Shown here one piece after another: positions 16,085-25,247 of a stretch of DNA of 36,602 nucleotides. Source of the stretch: an uncultured Bacilli bacterium (GTDB taxonomy: Bacteria; Bacillota_I; Bacilli_A; RF39; UBA660); assembly GCA_944363935.1 (NCBI GenBank), contig CALVVT010000095.1:1-36602 (forward strand), given 5' to 3'. The stretch's first letter is position 1, and each line of letters begins with the position of its first letter. Position numbers and translations under genes: made by a program. Under the pieces are notes generated by a model that made no database searches, was not told where the DNA came from, and saw only the letters and a list, made by a program, of their open reading frames with translations.

Positions 16085-17236
16085 GCGAATTAACTTTTTC
16101 CCTGGCAAATAATGGCAATCATTAGTACATTCATAACCTGGAAAAGTACATCTAGCTCCATGTGTATATTTTTCTAAATCTTCTTTTAAAGGACTATTTT
16201 CGGCTAAAGAATCATAATATTTATCTAACGTATCTTTAGTCCGAAGTAAAACTTCAAGCTGGGAGTCAGTACATAATCTTTCATAAGCTTTCAAAATAAA
16301 ATTCTCATAAGAACCTTTTTCAGCAATTAAAACACACTGTCCCTGCGGCACTTTATGCCTAACTAACTTAAAATCACTTTCCCATAAACTTTGAAGTTTA
16401 TCATTTTCAGCAACAATTACCGGAACATAAAACTTTAAACTACTTGGCATAATCATTTGATAATCTAAAGTCCGGTGTCTTTGAGCCTGCGCTAAATAAG
16501 CTAAACTTGCTTCGTAGTTAGTACTATAAGTATCGCCAAAATGCTCCTCAATTTTTCGTTCACCAAAAAGCGATAACTTTCTATTTTTATTATTTTTCAT
16601 TAATCTTTCGTCTAAAACGCCAAGCCAGTCTAAATGAATAATAAATTCCTGCATACTACTTTCAAGTTTTTCGTCAAAATCAGTTTTATTTTCTTTTTCC
16701 ATATATTTTTTCATCATCGCTACTAACTGATTTAACTGTCTTAAAGATGTCGTATAAACCATATTTTTAGGTGTAAAAACGCTAATAAAATAACGAGCAT
16801 TTTCTAAAGCTAATTTTTCAATTTTACGTTCAGAAAAAACATTTCCGTATTTTTTAGCTATTTCTGCTTTTAACAATTCTACCCATTTAAAATATAATCT
16901 TACATCAATTTCGTCACTATTACTGTGTTTAACATATCTTTCTGATTTCTCACTAGTTGTATACATTTTTTCATTGTTAATAACCATAGCCAAAATTTTA
17001 GGAATATCTTCAATATAAAGGCTAATCACTTCGTGGTCATAAATACTATGATGTCCACTATCTAAAGTTAAATTAACTCTATTTAAAGTTTTTTCAGGTT
17101 TTTCATTTCTAGCTGTTTCAAGGCCGTTTTTACTATAACAAATACTAGCAATCTTTCCACATTTTTTTAAAGCCTCTTTTTTATCATAGGTTTCTATTTT
17201 ACCATCTAAATAACTATTTAAAAAACTAATTTTCAT
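16076..17236 (-). CDS. thyX: Long, two-half ThyX-like flavin-dependent thymidylate synthase
   Basis: 386 residues, far longer than ordinary ThyX (about 220-260). The first half has SGHHSIYDHE (60-69), TSEKSERYV (94-102) and a later SLRQLNQLV, which follow the ThyX pattern, but NNEK stands where RHR is expected. A second, partial ThyX-like half (about 236-330) has AQRHRTLDYQM (251-261), which restores RHR but lacks the SxxxSxR follow-up. A Cys-rich tail (RCTFPGYECTNDCHYLPG) is unusual. Canonical ThyX makes dTMP from dUMP with FAD and methylene-folate; activity here is not assured. Start chosen for GGAGG 9 bases before ATG 17234-17236. Confidence 0.72.
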   Translation of the reverse strand: MKISFLNSYLDGKIETYDKKEALKKCGKIASICYSKNGLETARNEKPEKTLNRVNLTLDSGHHSIYDHEVISLYIEDIPKILAMVINNEKMYTTSEKSERYVKHSNSDEIDVRLYFKWVELLKAEIAKKYGNVFSERKIEKLALENARYFISVFTPKNMVYTTSLRQLNQLVAMMKKYMEKENKTDFDEKLESSMQEFIIHLDWLGVLDERLMKNNKNRKLSLFGERKIEEHFGDTYSTNYEASLAYLAQAQRHRTLDYQMIMPSSLKFYVPVIVAENDKLQSLWESDFKLVRHKVPQGQCVLIAEKGSYENFILKAYERLCTDSQLEVLLRTKDTLDKYYDSLAENSPLKEDLEKYTHGARCTFPGYECTNDCHYLPGKKLIRKI

Positions 17237-17295
17237 AACCAAATACCTCCATCCTAAAACCATTATAACAGATTTCGAAAAAATTAAAAAGAAAA

Positions 17296-17314
17296 ACTTA
17301 CTATAAAAGTAAGC
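17296..17314. repeat. Left copy of 19-bp target-site duplication
   Basis: ACTTACTATAAAAGTAAGC directly outside the left end of the insertion sequence; identical to 18972-18990. The repeat is itself a hairpin (CTTACT/AGTAAG). Confidence 0.85.
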
Positions 17315-17335
17315 CAGACTGTTGACAAATTAGGT
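17315..17335 (+). repeat. Left terminal inverted repeat of the IS1182-family element
   Basis: CAGACTGTTGACAAATTAGG plus one T; matches the right end in inverted orientation with one inserted base. Confidence 0.85.
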
Positions 17336-17347
17336 CAACAGTCTTTT
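17316..17347 (+). terminator. Terminator-like hairpin in the left end of the IS
   Basis: Perfect 11-bp stem (17316-17326 with 17334-17344), 7-base loop, TTTTC tail. It would stop outside transcription before the transposase gene. Confidence 0.6.
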
Positions 17348-17378
17348 CAAAAAGAGGAAAAAATGATATAATGAATAT

Positions 17379-17432
17379 GCGAGAAAAATGCCTTATTATA
17401 ACCAAAAAGTCATTGTCAATTCTCGCTTTTTT
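17379..17432 (+). promoter_or_regulatory. Second hairpin in the transposase leader
   Basis: GCGAGAA (17379-17385) pairs with TTCTCGC (17420-17426), followed by TTTTTTAAT. It looks like a second terminator or attenuator upstream of the transposase; a TATAAT box (17446-17451) lies beyond it. Confidence 0.45.
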
Positions 17433-17481
17433 AATGAAAAAATGGTATAATATAAGTGGTTATAGTAAGGAGTTGATAAAT

Positions 17482-18873
17482 ATGGCAATGACCAAAAGAC
17501 CAAAAAGACAATATTCAAGTGAAATAGTAAATTTAGAAGAAATGGTGCCACAAGATCATTTCTTAAGAGTAATAGAAAAATATTTTGATTGGAACTTTGT
17601 ATATGAAGAAGTAGAAAAACTATATTCAAAAGTTGGACGAAAAAGTATCGATCCAGTAGTTTTAGTGAAGATTCATATATTAAAGTTCCTTTTTAATGAA
17701 GATAGTTTAAGAAGAACATATGAAAATTTAAAATATAATACTTTATACCGTTGGTTTATAGGTTATAATTTAAATGAAAAAGTTCCAGATCATTCTACGT
17801 ATTCTCAAAATTATAAAAGAAAGTTTTGTAAATTAGAAAAGGATTTATTACAAACTGTATTTGATAAAGTAATAGAATTATTAATAGACTGGAATTGTTT
17901 AGATATGACAGCTGTATATATAGATTCAACGCATACCAAAGCTTATGCTAATAAAAAGAAAAATCATAAAGAAATAGTAAAAATAGAAGCCAAAAAATAT
18001 CAAAAAGAACTTGATTTAGAAATAGCTTTAAAAGGATTAAAAGACGAAGAATTAACTGATAATGAGTATTTAGAAGAAGTTCAAAAAATCGTTAACTGTA
18101 ATGAAGAAGTAGATACTAAAGAAGTTATTGGAGAAAAAGAAATAATTGTAAGTGATGTTGATAAAGATGCTGGAATGCTTTATAAAAGTGATAAAGAAAA
18201 AATGTTTGGATATAATACAAGTGTCATATGTGATAACCATAATTACATTTTAACAGTAGACACAAATGGAAGTAATGTACATGATTCAGTATCATTTTAT
18301 CAATCATTTGATAATTTAAGCAGACATTTTGATTTGTTAGAAATTGATTATTTTGTTGGAGATGCTGCATATTTAACATCACATATTTGTAAAACAATAA
18401 TAGATTTAGAAATGATACCCGCTTTTCCATATACAAGAAAAGGATATCGGAAAGGATATTTTAAAAAATATGAGTTTGTATATGATGAATATAATGATAT
18501 TTATATATGCCCAAATGGGAAAGATTTAATACCAACTGGAAAAATAAGTAAAGAAGGCTACCTTTCATACAAAGCTAATAGTAAAGACTGTAAAAATTGT
18601 CCTTTTAAAGAAAAATGTACAAAAGGGAAAAATAAACAAGTATTAAGACATGTATGGGAGGAGTATAAAGAAATGGCTAATGAATATAGACATCATTTAG
18701 ATGTAAAAGAAATATATAAGCAAAGGCCCCAACATATAGAACGGGTTTTTGCTGATGGCAAAATGAAGTATGGTTTACGGAAAACCTACTTTAGAACAAA
18801 AGAAAGAGTCCACCGTGAGTTGACTCTCCTTTATGCGTGTATGAATTTAAAGAAGTTCGCCTTTCATCATTAA
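17482..18873 (+). CDS. IS1182-family transposase
   Basis: 463 residues from ATG 17482 (AAGGAG 7 bases upstream). The DUF772-type N-terminus is visible (VPQDHFLRVIEKYFDW, LRRTYENLKYNTLYRWFIGY). The DDE core follows: YIDSTHTKAYA (first Asp), FVGDAAYLTS (second Asp) and ERVFADGKMKYGLRKTYFR (Glu). A zinc-ribbon-like CKNCPFKEKC lies between. The protein is full length without frameshift, so the element may be active. The upstream in-frame extension covers leader hairpins and is not used. Confidence 0.93.
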   Translation: MAMTKRPKRQYSSEIVNLEEMVPQDHFLRVIEKYFDWNFVYEEVEKLYSKVGRKSIDPVVLVKIHILKFLFNEDSLRRTYENLKYNTLYRWFIGYNLNEKVPDHSTYSQNYKRKFCKLEKDLLQTVFDKVIELLIDWNCLDMTAVYIDSTHTKAYANKKKNHKEIVKIEAKKYQKELDLEIALKGLKDEELTDNEYLEEVQKIVNCNEEVDTKEVIGEKEIIVSDVDKDAGMLYKSDKEKMFGYNTSVICDNHNYILTVDTNGSNVHDSVSFYQSFDNLSRHFDLLEIDYFVGDAAYLTSHICKTIIDLEMIPAFPYTRKGYRKGYFKKYEFVYDEYNDIYICPNGKDLIPTGKISKEGYLSYKANSKDCKNCPFKEKCTKGKNKQVLRHVWEEYKEMANEYRHHLDVKEIYKQRPQHIERVFADGKMKYGLRKTYFRTKERVHRELTLLYACMNLKKFAFHH

Positions 18874-18951
18874 ACATATAACAGAAACTATGTGTTTATA
18901 TTGAAATTTTATTATAATATTACAAAAAAAGACAAATAAGTAATTTCATTT

Positions 18952-18971
18952 ACCTATTTGTCAACAGTCTG
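18952..18971 (-). repeat. Right terminal inverted repeat of the IS
   Basis: Read on the minus strand it is CAGACTGTTGACAAATAGGT, matching the left end. Confidence 0.85.
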
Positions 18972-18990
18972 ACTTACTATAAAAGTAAGC
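18972..18990. repeat. Right copy of 19-bp target-site duplication; XRE terminator hairpin
   Basis: Identical to 17296-17314. On the minus strand the hairpin directly follows the XRE stop codon. Its T-rich tail (TTTTTCTTTTT) is now on the far side of the IS, after the left copy. Confidence 0.85.
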
Positions 18991-19248
18991 TTAATTTTTA
19001 TCTGGATCTTTAAAAAAGTTATCAATAGGTTGTCCAAGAACCACCGCAATACGATATAATGTTTCAATAGAACACCCAACTTTACCTTTTTTAAATTCCA
19101 GCCGACGCATAAAGTCATATGAACGTTCAACATCAAGCGCTAATTGTTCTTGTGTAATTCCCGCTTCTTTACGGTACTTTTTAATATTAGCTGATATTTT
19201 TTCCATATAATCTTTATCAAACTTAAATTTGCGTTTAAATGCTGTCAT
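18991..19248 (-). CDS. XRE-family DNA-binding protein
   Basis: 85 residues. ISANIKKYRKEAGITQEQLA, then SYDFMRRLEFKKG and CSIETLYRIAVVLGQPIDNFF, is a full HTH-XRE (Cro/CI) domain with a basic N-terminal arm and no partner domain. ATG 19246-19248 is preferred because GGGTG lies 6 bases upstream; a GTG three codons earlier overlaps that site. It is transcribed away from the tRNA gene. The target is unknown. Its terminator was split from its T tail by the insertion sequence. Confidence 0.85.
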   Translation of the reverse strand: MTAFKRKFKFDKDYMEKISANIKKYRKEAGITQEQLALDVERSYDFMRRLEFKKGKVGCSIETLYRIAVVLGQPIDNFFKDPDKN

Positions 19249-19350
19249 ATATATCACCCACTTAATATAATGACATATTTGGAAGAAAATGTCCGGTAAT
19301 TAATAGTTACCTTTATTAAAAGTTTTAAAAGAAAAATTAATGAAAATTTA

Positions 19351-19379
19351 TTTACTTCTAACTTTTTTTCTGATATAAT
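19351..19379 (+). promoter_or_regulatory. Promoter of tRNA-Thr
   Basis: TTTACT (19351-19356), 17-base spacer, TATAAT (19374-19379), 11 bases before the tRNA. Confidence 0.7.
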
Positions 19380-19390
19380 TACCTTGTATT

Positions 19391-19464
19391 GCCACAATAG
19401 TATAATGGTATTACGAGGCAATGGTAATGCCTTAACGTAGGTCCGATTCCTACTTGTGGCACCA
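19391..19464 (+). tRNA. tRNA-Thr (anticodon GGT)
   Basis: 74 bases fold as a cloverleaf: acceptor GCCACAA/TTGTGGC, anticodon stem AGGCA/TGCCT with loop ATGGTAA (anticodon GGT), T stem GTAGG/CCTAC, and encoded CCA. The D stem has three pairs plus a T-T mismatch. The T loop reads TCCGATT, so position 55 is C instead of the nearly universal U. Confidence 0.88.
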
Positions 19465-19477
19465 TATTTGTTCATTT

Positions 19478-19505
19478 AGTCTTGGCTTACAAGACTTTTT
19501 CTTTA
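19478..19505 (+). terminator. Terminator of tRNA-Thr
   Basis: 7-bp stem AGTCTTG/CAAGACT (19478-19484 with 19490-19496), 5-base loop, TTTTTC tail beginning in the stem. Confidence 0.8.
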
Positions 19506-19524
19506 CAAAAATAATTAATTTTTA

Positions 19525-19553
19525 TTAACATTCTAATATATATGTGATACAAT
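19525..19553 (+). promoter_or_regulatory. Promoter of pyrG
   Basis: TTAACA (19525-19530), 17-base spacer, TACAAT (19548-19553) with an extended -10 TG. The start is expected near 19560. Confidence 0.65.
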
Positions 19554-19565
19554 TAAAAAGAGCCG

Positions 19566-19600
19566 AATGTTCTCTCATGAGAATATTTTTTTGTTTTTTA
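19566..19600 (+). terminator. Attenuator in the pyrG leader
   Basis: 9-bp stem with one G-U pair (19566-19574 with 19579-19587), 4-base loop, then TTTTTTGTTTTTT. It lies between promoter and ribosome site, so only readthrough makes pyrG mRNA. The 5' arm is pyrimidine-rich (TTCTCTC), as in the CTP-responsive pyrG attenuator of Bacillus. Confidence 0.75.
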
Positions 19601-19601
19601 G

Positions 19602-21205
<1,604 letters not shown>

Positions 21206-21206
<1 letters not shown>

Positions 21207-21236
21207 AACTACTGAAATTTAATCAGTAGTTTTTGT
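21206..21236. terminator. Bidirectional terminator between pyrG and phosphohexomutase
   Basis: 10-bp stem (21206-21215 with 21223-21232), 7-base loop with the stop codon of the convergent gene (21219-21221). TTTTTG follows on the plus strand and TTTTAATTAA on the minus strand. The pyrG stop ends at the first base of the stem. Confidence 0.85.
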
Positions 21237-22598
21237 TATCTCATTTATTTTATCCATAAATTCTTTTTCGAGTTTTTTCAATTCTTTTTCAGTACTAGCT
21301 TCAAACCTAACCGTTAAATTATGTCCTGTATTACTAGCTCTAATTAAAGCCCAGGCATTAGGAAATTCCACTCTAATACCATCGATATTTTCATAGTTAT
21401 AACCTTTTTGGGTTACATAATCTTTTAACTTTTCAACTATTTGAAATTTATTATCTTCTCTAACTTTGACCTTTATTTCACCAGTCGAATAGTATTTTGA
21501 AATACCTTCTATTAATTCACTTATTTTTTTATCGGTTTTTGATAGTATTTCAATTATTCTTAAAGCCGCATATATGCCATCGTCAAAACCTTGATAACGG
21601 TCTCTAAAGAATAAATGACCAGAATATTCACCACCAAAATCAAAATTACCATCCTGCATTTTTTTATTACAGTAACTATTACCTGTTCTATTCATAACCG
21701 GTTCAAGGCCTAATTTTTTTACTTCGTCAATTAAGGTTCTTGAACATTTAACATCAAACAAAGCTTTTTTAGTTTTCATCGTCCTTACTAAATTTCGATA
21801 TATAAGTAACATAATTATATCGGCACTAATAAATTTACCATTTTCTAAAACTACGCCAACTCTATCAGCATCGCCATCGATTCCAATGCCAAGATCAAAC
21901 TTAAGTTCCCCTACTTTTTTACCTAAATCTTCCATATATTCACTTACCGAAGGATCAGGAATATGATTTGGGAAATCAGGATCACTATCACAATAGATAT
22001 ACTCGGCTGTAACATTAAATTCTTTAAAAATATCTTTTATAAAAGTACTAGCAGTCCCATTACCACAATCAATAACTACTTTTACTTTTTTTGGTCCTAA
22101 AGAAATATGTTCTTTTAAATTTTTAATATAAGCCTCTTTAATATCCGCTTTTATTTCTTTTCCTTCACCAGTATCAAACTCTAAATTATTCGTAAACAAT
22201 TTAAAACTTTCAATATATTCACCATAAGCATTGCCAAAATCGTCAAAAGCAAGCTTAAATCCATTATATTCTTTAGGATTATGACTAGCAGTTATCATTA
22301 TTCCAGGATTTATATTATAGTATTTTCTCGCAAAATAATACATTGGTGTAGTAACAAGGCCAAGGTCAATAACATTCATTCCACTATCGGTTATTCCTTT
22401 AATTAATGCCTCTGCAAGAACTGGTGAAGAAGTTCTATTATCATGACCAACTAATACTTTAACTTCTTCTCTTCCTTTAATATAAGTACCAAAGCTTCTG
22501 CCAATTGTATAAGCTACATCTTCGTCTAAATCCTCACCATAAATACCACGAATATCATACTCTCTAAAAATATGTTCTTTTACTTTTTTTAATTTCAT
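21219..22598 (-). CDS. manB: Phosphomannomutase/phosphoglucomutase family enzyme
   Basis: 459 residues. FREYDIRGIYGEDL at the start, the phosphoserine loop TASHNPKEYNGFKL, the metal loop GIGIDGDADRVGVV, the sugar loop GGEYSGHLFFRD and a late RASNTGHNLTVRFEA are the four hallmarks of alpha-D-phosphohexomutases. It interconverts sugar 1- and 6-phosphates for cell-wall or glycan precursors. Mannose or glucose specificity cannot be set from the sequence. It is a single gene convergent to pyrG. Confidence 0.92.
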   Translation of the reverse strand: MKLKKVKEHIFREYDIRGIYGEDLDEDVAYTIGRSFGTYIKGREEVKVLVGHDNRTSSPVLAEALIKGITDSGMNVIDLGLVTTPMYYFARKYYNINPGIMITASHNPKEYNGFKLAFDDFGNAYGEYIESFKLFTNNLEFDTGEGKEIKADIKEAYIKNLKEHISLGPKKVKVVIDCGNGTASTFIKDIFKEFNVTAEYIYCDSDPDFPNHIPDPSVSEYMEDLGKKVGELKFDLGIGIDGDADRVGVVLENGKFISADIIMLLIYRNLVRTMKTKKALFDVKCSRTLIDEVKKLGLEPVMNRTGNSYCNKKMQDGNFDFGGEYSGHLFFRDRYQGFDDGIYAALRIIEILSKTDKKISELIEGISKYYSTGEIKVKVREDNKFQIVEKLKDYVTQKGYNYENIDGIRVEFPNAWALIRASNTGHNLTVRFEASTEKELKKLEKEFMDKINEITKTTD

Positions 22599-22683
22599 AT
22601 TATCACCAATATTATTATCGCATTTTTTTTAAATAAAATCTAGTATTATTGAATAAATTTGTTATAATATTGTTGGTGGTTAG

Positions 22684-23262
22684 ATGGTAATAAAAATAGA
22701 TAATGACAAAGATATTATAAAATTTAAAAAGAGAATTCCTTTATACCGAACTTTTATTTTTCGATTTACTAAATTTAAATTAAATAAAGATAATAAAGAA
22801 CTTAATGAAATTATTACAGCTTTAAACATTAAAAAAAGAAAAAACAGAATTACTTATATATATCAAACCCTATGTCAAAAGCTTGATAACTATTATCAAA
22901 ATAAAAACATGTGCGAATTTATTGACGGGAAATGTTTAGCTCAAAGATTAAGTAAATCTGATAAAATTAATGGTTGTTGTCGTATTTGTAAATATCAAAC
23001 AAATGGTCTTTGCCCAACTAAAAATTTAGCTTGTAAATTATTTTACTGTGACGCTGTTTACAAAAAACACAAAGTAATCACTTATAAAGATTTAGACCTT
23101 TTTAAATGTTTTTCTCCGCTTCAAAGATTTATGGTAAAATCTGATTTTTTCACCAGTGAAAAAGATGTTATAAATGATTTATATTTAGGAATTTTTATCG
23201 CAACGATTAGAGTTAGTTTTAGATTTATTAAAACTTTAATTAGACATCGAAAAAACATTTGA
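22684..23262 (+). CDS. Cysteine-rich protein, function unknown
   Basis: 192 residues. A basic N-terminus is followed by a Cys-rich centre (about 75-122) with C-x6-C, then CCRIC, LCPTKNLACKLFYC: nine cysteines in under 50 residues. A C-terminal helical region has moderate hydrophobicity and ends in basic residues. The spacing suggests a metal or Fe-S site. I do not recognise a named family. A TATAAT box lies at 22663-22668 and GGTGG just before the ATG. It is the last intact chromosomal gene before the integrated element. Confidence 0.75.
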   Translation: MVIKIDNDKDIIKFKKRIPLYRTFIFRFTKFKLNKDNKELNEIITALNIKKRKNRITYIYQTLCQKLDNYYQNKNMCEFIDGKCLAQRLSKSDKINGCCRICKYQTNGLCPTKNLACKLFYCDAVYKKHKVITYKDLDLFKCFSPLQRFMVKSDFFTSEKDVINDLYLGIFIATIRVSFRFIKTLIRHRKNI

Positions 23263-23265
23263 TTC

Positions 23266-23294
23266 TTGTCACAAAATAGGCATTTTTACATATT
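23266..23294 (+). promoter_or_regulatory. Possible promoter of interrupted amidase gene
   Basis: TTGTCA (23266-23271), 17-base spacer, CATATT (23289-23294), 19 bases before the ATG. The -10 is weak. Confidence 0.4.
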
Positions 23295-23313
23295 TTAATG
23301 TAGAGGTGAGGAA

Positions 23314-23385
23314 ATGAATAATTTACAAGTTGTTATAGATGCAGGTCATGGTGGCCCCAGCGTATCCCGAATATTATTTTATTAA
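23314..23385 (+). pseudogene. N-acetylmuramoyl-L-alanine amidase (Amidase_3), 5' fragment split by the element
   Basis: Behind a GAGGTGAGG ribosome site, ATG 23314 opens MNNLQVVIDAGHGG, the first strand and zinc-binding GHGG motif of Amidase_3 (CwlD/AmiC-type) amidases. The frame then continues as PSVSRILFY and stops at 23383-23385, three bases into the convergent recombinase gene. The remaining roughly 170 or more residues are missing. The break coincides with the edge of the conjugative element, so the 3' part is expected beyond the right end of this window. Confidence 0.8.
23350..23372. other. Probable attachment-site junction of the element
   Basis: Homology to the amidase ends after GGTGGCCCC (about 23350-23358), and the recombinase gene ends at 23382. 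Large serine recombinases usually lie next to one attachment site. The exact crossover dinucleotide cannot be set without the other junction. Confidence 0.55.
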
Positions 23386-24980
23386 TTTAAAAAATTCCAT
23401 ACTATATTTATATTTCTTGTATTTGTTTCTTTATCATAAGAACCAATATAAATTTTATCAATAAATTCATCAACTATAACTTTATTTAGTTTCGTAATTT
23501 TATTATATTTTTTTAACACTTCAGATGTTTGCTTTTTATTATCTTCAGTTTGCTTATAATGTATAATTTCTTCATCTAATTTTTTTTCTCTATTTATCAT
23601 TGTATCAATTTCTTTTAAATAATCAGAAGATAACATTTTAAACATATCATCAGTTATTATTCCTTTTACTTTATCCTCATATAATTTTCTATAATAACTT
23701 TTATTTTCTTCTATTTTTTTATTAATATTATTTTTTTCATTTTCTAATATTTTTATTTGTTCAAGATTAATATTATTAATTTTTAGCTTTTTATATTGTT
23801 CTTGTAACAGCTCTTTATCATAATATTTCTTTAACAAATCATTGATAGCATCTAGTAATATTTTTTCCATATCTTGCAATTTTATTGATTTTTTATTTTG
23901 ACATGTATGTGTTTGTTTTGCTCCTTTACATTGTAAATATATTCTTCTTCCATTAGGAGAACTTTTAACTTTATATGTATTTCTTATAAAAGCTTTTTGG
24001 CATTCACTACAATATACTTTTCTACTCAAATAATGAATTTCTCCGCATCTTGTTGGACATTCATGAGAATTCAGTCTTTTTTGTACAGTATTCCACACTT
24101 CTTTGGTAATAATTGGCTCGTGAGCATTTTCAGTTCTACACCATAGTTGTTTAGGTACTTTTTTAGATTTATGAACTTTATAACTTAAGGAAGTCTTTTT
24201 TCCTTGTACTAAATTCCCAATATAAACTTCATTTTTTAATATAGTTGCGACGGTATCCTTTGTCCACACAACTTTATCATAATCACATGTTCCACAAACA
24301 AAATTACTACCACACTGCTTTTTATATTGAGCAGGAGTTGGAATGTTTAAGTTATTTAAATGTTCACAAATTTTATAATAGCCAAGACCACTTACATATA
24401 ATTCAAATATTTTTTTTACTACTTCAGCCGCTACTGGATCAATTACCAATTTATGTTTATCATTTTCACTTCTTTGATAACCATAAGGAGCAAAACTTCC
24501 CATAAACAAACCATCATCACGTTTGTTTTTCAAAGATTTTTTTATATTTTGCGATAAATCTTCTAAATACCATTCATTTATAAGCCCATTAATCTGTCTT
24601 GATTTTTTATTGGCTTCATTATTTGTATCAGCATTATCAATAATACTAACAAATCTTACGCCCCACTCTATAAACTTATTATGTAAATATCTTTCTATAA
24701 CTTCCATATCTCTTGAAAATCTTGATTGACTTTTACATAATACCAAGTTAATTCTACCTTTTTCACAATCTTTCATAAGACGTTCAAACTCTGGCCTATA
24801 AGTACCGGCTCCTGAAAAATCATCATCAGAATATATATCTACTACATTCCAACCATTTTGAGCAGCATACTTTACACACATACTTTTTTGATTTACTATA
24901 CTATTACTATCATCATTTTTATTTGCTTTAAATCTATCCTCATCAGATAGTCTTGTATATACACCCACCTTCGTTATCAT
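23382..24980 (-). CDS. Large serine recombinase (integrase/excisionase)
   Basis: 532 residues. The resolvase domain begins VGVYTRLSDEDR with the catalytic Ser in YxRxS, and continues with YSDDDFSGAGTYRPEFERL and SQSRFSRDMEVIERY. The Recombinase domain (about 160-300; GSFAPYGYQ) is followed by a zinc ribbon starting CSECQKAF and a long coiled-coil (about 395-480). This is the architecture of Tn5397/TndX-type integrases. It lies at the element's end and converges on the split amidase. ATG 24978-24980 is preferred: GGAGG is 7 bases before it but only 1 base before the upstream ATG. Confidence 0.93.
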   Translation of the reverse strand: MITKVGVYTRLSDEDRFKANKNDDSNSIVNQKSMCVKYAAQNGWNVVDIYSDDDFSGAGTYRPEFERLMKDCEKGRINLVLCKSQSRFSRDMEVIERYLHNKFIEWGVRFVSIIDNADTNNEANKKSRQINGLINEWYLEDLSQNIKKSLKNKRDDGLFMGSFAPYGYQRSENDKHKLVIDPVAAEVVKKIFELYVSGLGYYKICEHLNNLNIPTPAQYKKQCGSNFVCGTCDYDKVVWTKDTVATILKNEVYIGNLVQGKKTSLSYKVHKSKKVPKQLWCRTENAHEPIITKEVWNTVQKRLNSHECPTRCGEIHYLSRKVYCSECQKAFIRNTYKVKSSPNGRRIYLQCKGAKQTHTCQNKKSIKLQDMEKILLDAINDLLKKYYDKELLQEQYKKLKINNINLEQIKILENEKNNINKKIEENKSYYRKLYEDKVKGIITDDMFKMLSSDYLKEIDTMINREKKLDEEIIHYKQTEDNKKQTSEVLKKYNKITKLNKVIVDEFIDKIYIGSYDKETNTRNINIVWNFLN

Positions 24981-25046
24981 AGCCATTCCTCCAATCGTAA
25001 TGAATGACTATAGAATTTATTAAATACAAATTTATTATACATTAAT

Positions 25047-25193
25047 TCACTCTTTTTTTAAACCTATGATAGCAGTATTTTCTAAAGTTAATATAATATT
25101 TAACAACTTTTTGTTAAATATATCTTTAACCTTTTCTACTGACTCATTTTCATTATTTTTAATAACACTTTCTATATTATATTTAATTTCCAT
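25047..25193 (-). CDS. Small protein upstream of the recombinase
   Basis: 48 residues, starting MEIKYNIESVIKNNENESVE and ending NTAIIGLKKE, highly charged and probably helical. The ribosome site AAAGGGGG is excellent. It lies 66 bases before the recombinase, with a strong inverted repeat upstream. Small ORFs in this position often affect recombination direction or expression, but I recognise no family. Confidence 0.55.
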   Translation of the reverse strand: MEIKYNIESVIKNNENESVEKVKDIFNKKLLNIILTLENTAIIGLKKE

Positions 25194-25247
25194 TTGTCTA
25201 CCCCCTTTTACTTTTATTTTTTAATGGCATTTAAAGTGAGTGTTATA

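Larger units (their letters stand above)
17315..18971 (+). mobile_element. Complete IS1182-family insertion sequence
   Basis: 1657 bp bounded by 20/21-bp inverted repeats and flanked by a perfect 19-bp duplication. It contains one intact transposase gene. It sits between thyX and the XRE gene and appears recent: ends, duplication and gene are all intact. Confidence 0.9.

Noticed and set aside
17371-17481. Longer transposase start
   Set aside because: The extension translates leader hairpins and the TATAAT box; ATG 17482 has a good ribosome site and IS1182 homology begins there.
19254-19475. Minus-strand frame across the tRNA
   Set aside because: It runs through the tRNA-Thr gene and its promoter; no coding evidence.
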